Under the pieces are notes generated by a model that did not search any database, had not been told where the DNA came from, and saw nothing but the letters and a program-made list of their open reading frames with translations. From contig NZ_JAJCIA010000002.1 of assembly GCF_020554845.1 (NCBI RefSeq), forward strand, positions 124,001-188,000: 64,000 nucleotides of DNA. The letters run 5' to 3'. Both the position numbers and the translations under genes were made by a program. The DNA is from Blautia faecis. Its GTDB lineage: Bacteria > Bacillota > Clostridia > Lachnospirales > Lachnospiraceae. How positions within the stretch are numbered: the stretch's first letter is position 1; each line of letters begins with the position of its first letter. Shown here in pieces: positions 61,272 to 64,000 of the stretch.

Positions 61272-62384
61272 ATGTTTTCTTTAAAAGAAAAAGAAGTAAA
61301 TACTGGACGCCAGAGAGAGCTTGACCTGGTAAAAGGCTTTCTGATGATCATGATTGTATTTATACATTCCTTTCAGACAATTGCAGGTGCAGCAGCGGCA
61401 GAGTCAAGTGTACATAAAATTATGTTTGCCCTGTTTATGCCTACCGGAGCCTGCTTATATCTGTTTACCATGGGTTTTGGAAGTGTTTTTACACGTCATT
61501 CCCAGCCAAAGGACATGGTCAGAAACGGTATAAAACTGTTGATTTACCAAGGCATAAGCAATTTGTGCTATGCGGCAGTCATGACGGTCAGCTACGCCAT
61601 TAGAAATTCTATTACAGGAGAAGTAGCAGGCAGCAGGGAAGTATTTGAAGCAAGTCGGTATTCCATGCTTACATTTGTGAATATCTTTTTCATATCCGGT
61701 ATGTGCTACCTTGTACTTGCTTTGTACAGGAAATTTAATGTAAAACTTGGCGGTTACATAATAAGTGCATTGATAGTGGGAATCGTAACACCTTTTACCA
61801 AACTGCTGGTTTCTGATAATCAGGCACTTAACTGGCTTCTGGATATGACCTTTGGGGGAAAAGGTGAGACAAGCTTCTGCTTTTTTCCATATCTGAGTTA
61901 TGTATTTTTAGGATATGTTTTTGCAAAAGTAATCAGAAAAGTACCAGAGGATGAAAAAGGAGCTTTTTACAAAAAGAGCGGTCTGGTATGCGGAATCGTA
62001 GCGGCAGCCTGGTTTGTAATCTGCATCGTAATGCATCCGGGTGTTGACGGATTCTTTAATTATATGATCGAACAGTATCGAACTCCCGGACTTGTGAAAG
62101 TAGTGGGAACCTTCTGCAGCATTATCCTTGTATTTGCAGTGGCATTTTTTCTCATGCCGATTATAGAAAAATGGAAATTTGTTTACAATAAGCTGTGCTA
62201 TTATTCCAGGCAGATATCCAAAATGTATGCAGTGCATATTGGAGTATATTGGACGATTGCTGGTTTTGCAGCTTTTTACGAATTTAGTGTAAGAGATTGT
62301 CTGATTTTGTCAGTCGTTGTGCTGATCGTAACAGATCTACTTGTGCAGGGATATCTGAAACTGACAGATAAGCTAAAAGGATAA
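61272..62384 (+). CDS. Acyltransferase-3-type membrane protein
   Basis: A 370-aa protein with about ten membrane helices. RELDLVKGFLMIMIVFIHSF at the N-terminus is the acyltransferase-3 pattern (conserved Arg/His). It probably O-acylates a surface polymer or lipid-linked sugar. The ATG at 61272 follows GGGGAAG; a TTG at 61242 overlapping the upstream stop lacks a site. It lies 26 bp after the HD/RelA-like gene and 2 bp before the next. Confidence 0.8.
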   Translation: MFSLKEKEVNTGRQRELDLVKGFLMIMIVFIHSFQTIAGAAAAESSVHKIMFALFMPTGACLYLFTMGFGSVFTRHSQPKDMVRNGIKLLIYQGISNLCYAAVMTVSYAIRNSITGEVAGSREVFEASRYSMLTFVNIFFISGMCYLVLALYRKFNVKLGGYIISALIVGIVTPFTKLLVSDNQALNWLLDMTFGGKGETSFCFFPYLSYVFLGYVFAKVIRKVPEDEKGAFYKKSGLVCGIVAAAWFVICIVMHPGVDGFFNYMIEQYRTPGLVKVVGTFCSIILVFAVAFFLMPIIEKWKFVYNKLCYYSRQISKMYAVHIGVYWTIAGFAAFYEFSVRDCLILSVVVLIVTDLLVQGYLKLTDKLKG

Positions 62385-62386
62385 AA

Positions 62387-63412
62387 ATGGAACAATACTA
62401 TTATAATCATATGAACAAACCCCAGCAGGCTACTTATCACAGCATTTTTGTCGGGGTGAAAAATCTATCGGATGAAATTCAGGTTCCGGCACTTTCCGGA
62501 GAGGAGCTTTACAATATTTTTTTCCAGATGAGGCTGGACCATCCGGAAATATTCTGGGTAACTAATTTTAAATATCGTTACTACAAAGATTCGCCGAACC
62601 TGATTTTCATACCGGAATATCTTTTTGAGAAAAATAAGATCCGGGAGCATCAGAAGGCTCTGACAGCCAGGGTAGAGAAGCTTGTCCGCCCGGCACAGAA
62701 GATGTCTGAGTGGGAAAAAGAGAAATATGTGCACGATTTTATCTGCGAAAATGTCCGTTATGACAAACTGAAAAAAGCATATTCCCATGAGATCATAGGT
62801 CCTCTTGGACAGAGCGTCGGGGTATGCGAGGGCATTGCGAAAGCGGTGAAGGTTCTTCTGGATGCGCTGGGAGTATGGTGTGTGATCGCAATTTGCGGTA
62901 ACAATCCGGAAAAAGGAATCAAATACCGGCACACCTGGAATATTGTGAAGATAAATGGCACATATTATCATTTAGATGCCACTTTTGACAACAGCCTGGG
63001 AAAAGATCGCGAAAACAAGGAAATCCGCTATGACTATTTCAACCTGGATGATCAGCAGATCTTTCGCGATCATGAGCCCTTGATCGCGCCTGCGCCTCAT
63101 TGCAATGATCATGATCATTTTTACTACAAAGAGAAGAAATTATCATTTACCAAACAGGAGGATGTATACAAGCGGTCTTTGCAGGCTGCTAAGAAAGGAA
63201 AGGTGCTTGTTTTTCACTGGCGGGGTGGATACCTGACAAAAGAAGTATTAAATGAGCTTCTTGACCTAATCCGCAAAGCAGGCATGGAAAAAGAGAAAAA
63301 CGCAATGGTCAGCATAAACTGGCCTCAGGCAGTTCTTCGCGTCCAGTATGCTGACATACAGGTACAGGAGAGTGTTATGCTGGAGGAAGCGAATGAAGGG
63401 GAGAAGGATTGA
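62387..63412 (+). CDS. Transglutaminase-like cysteine protease-fold protein
   Basis: A 341-aa protein without a signal peptide. The catalytic triad is visible: C147 in GVCEGIA, H182 in RHTWNIV and D197 in HLDATFD. The N-terminal 110 residues are helical, the C-terminus unrecognised. Bacterial transglutaminase-core proteins act as peptidases or crosslinkers; here a cytoplasmic place suggests a regulator or processing role. It starts 2 bp after the acyltransferase gene, so all three are one operon. Confidence 0.8.
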   Translation: MEQYYYNHMNKPQQATYHSIFVGVKNLSDEIQVPALSGEELYNIFFQMRLDHPEIFWVTNFKYRYYKDSPNLIFIPEYLFEKNKIREHQKALTARVEKLVRPAQKMSEWEKEKYVHDFICENVRYDKLKKAYSHEIIGPLGQSVGVCEGIAKAVKVLLDALGVWCVIAICGNNPEKGIKYRHTWNIVKINGTYYHLDATFDNSLGKDRENKEIRYDYFNLDDQQIFRDHEPLIAPAPHCNDHDHFYYKEKKLSFTKQEDVYKRSLQAAKKGKVLVFHWRGGYLTKEVLNELLDLIRKAGMEKEKNAMVSINWPQAVLRVQYADIQVQESVMLEEANEGEKD

Positions 63413-63531
63413 TGAAATGACCCAAGGAATTTTGTGCTGAAACTGTCCAGGTTACTGTTCAGAAAAAATTAAAACATTGTTGAAAGAATTCTATTGTTAT
63501 ATGATTTCGTAAGTGATATACTTAAACACAA

Positions 63532-63578
63532 GAAGAACCGTGTAAAATTATAGTTTACTTTTTGCGCGGTTTCTTATA
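63532..63578 (+). terminator. Terminator of the HD/acyltransferase/transglutaminase operon
   Basis: Stem AAGAACCGTG / CGCGGTTTCTT (imperfect) around an inner hairpin GTAAA / TTTAC; the right arm ends in TTTCTTATAT. Confidence 0.55.
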
Positions 63579-63587
63579 TATGCGGTG

Positions 63588-63603
63588 GTTAGTTTAAACT
63601 AAC
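63588..63603. promoter_or_regulatory. Perfect 16-bp palindrome before the ZIP gene
   Basis: GTTAGTTTAAACTAAC. The shape recalls DtxR/MntR-type metal operators (TTAG...CTAA); it lies 131 bp before the ZIP start. The regulator is inferred. Confidence 0.55.
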
Positions 63604-63734
63604 AAAAAGACGGTTTGAAAGATTATAGCGAAAATATAATCAACAAGCTATAGAACTGTTACTATACCGCTGAAGAGAATTATTTTTGCTATATATATGA
63701 AAAATTTTTCGATTATACAAGGAAGGAAAATGTA

Positions 63735-64000
63735 ATGCTAATGAATATTTTTGAAGGTATACTGATTCCGTTTGTTGGAACAACACTAGGTGCAGCATGT
63801 GTGTTTTTTATGAGAAAAACACTTAGCAAGTCAGTGCAACGTGCACTTGCAGGGTTTGCAGCAGGTATAATGGTTGCTGCTTCAATCTGGAGTCTTCTGA
63901 TTCCGGCAATTAAACAATCTGAGAATATGGGAAGATTATCATTTGTTCCGGCAGTTGTTGGGTTCTGGATTGGTATTTTGTTTTTACTAGCGCTCGATCA
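63735..64000 (+). CDS. ZIP-family metal transporter (partial, 5' end)
   Basis: The visible 88 codons start MLMNIFEGILIPFVGTTLGA and contain AGFAAGIMVAASIWSLLIPA, the ZupT/GufA-type ZIP signature; ZIPs import Zn2+, Mn2+ or Fe2+. GGAAGGA lies 7 bp before the ATG at 63735 (an in-frame ATG at 63741 is spaced less well). The gene runs past the right edge. The upstream palindrome suggests metal regulation. Confidence 0.85.
   Translation, partial: MLMNIFEGILIPFVGTTLGAACVFFMRKTLSKSVQRALAGFAAGIMVAASIWSLLIPAIKQSENMGRLSFVPAVVGFWIGILFLLALD

Overview
The window looks like a chromosomal segment of a Gram-positive, low-to-mid GC, spore-forming gut anaerobe of the Lachnospiraceae, most like Blautia. This is inferred from strong AGGAGG-type ribosome binding sites, TTGACA/TATAAT promoters, a SpoVB-like flippase, a NifS/NifU Fe-S pair, an NMT1-type thiamine-precursor transporter, CooC-type ATPases as found in acetogens, and dense small palindromic repeats. 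No tRNA, rRNA, CRISPR array, transposase or prophage was recognised.

Layout. 1-6.3 kb: a SpoVB/MATE-like flippase cut by the window edge, nifS-nifU, and a CtpE-like P-type ATPase. 6.5-11.1 kb: a PHP phosphatase and the glycolytic genes gap, pgk and tpiA. 11.6-16.6 kb: an unusual block with an Rrf2 regulator, a YgbA-like cysteine-rich protein, a DUF3786 protein, a TetR regulator, three tandem CooC-type nickel-insertion ATPases and a tiny zinc-ribbon protein; its two promoter regions are near copies, each with the same wide palindrome. 16.7-23.4 kb: a response-regulator fossil, a domain-permuted membrane-anchored GH3 glucosidase, a GH3 fossil, then a zinc regulon in decay: a Zur-like repressor, four Zur-type boxes, a znuA gene fused out of frame to the tail of a second gene, and two YibE/F genes.

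23.7-45.5 kb is mostly housekeeping: NptA-type phosphate symporter, gpmI, homoserine dehydrogenase, a MATE pump, an L,D-transpeptidase with a long acidic tail, sfsA-mutY, a glycosyltransferase, PAP2 and diacylglycerol-kinase-like lipid enzymes, topB, a YkgJ-like protein, and a Lon-derived AAA+ ATPase with no protease domain. 46.2-49.5 kb is a thiamine-precursor uptake operon behind a TPP riboswitch and terminator. 49.5-53.4 kb holds an NhaC-type antiporter, a zinc alcohol dehydrogenase and a GPH/MFS symporter under two near-identical operator-promoters.

53.6-64 kb is accessory in character: a lipase-like hydrolase, an XRE fossil, a gamma carbonic anhydrase, a PLD-nuclease/helicase/DUF3427 protein paired with a NUDIX enzyme (a possible defence or repair module), two gene remnants joined at a repeat, a histidine phosphatase, and a three-gene operon joining an HD-like plus RelA/SpoT-like protein to an acyltransferase and a transglutaminase-like protein. 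A ZIP metal transporter preceded by a perfect 16-bp palindrome runs off the right edge. Two dispersed palindromic repeat families (A about 140 bp, B about 30-75 bp) punctuate the intergenic regions, often beside broken genes or terminators.
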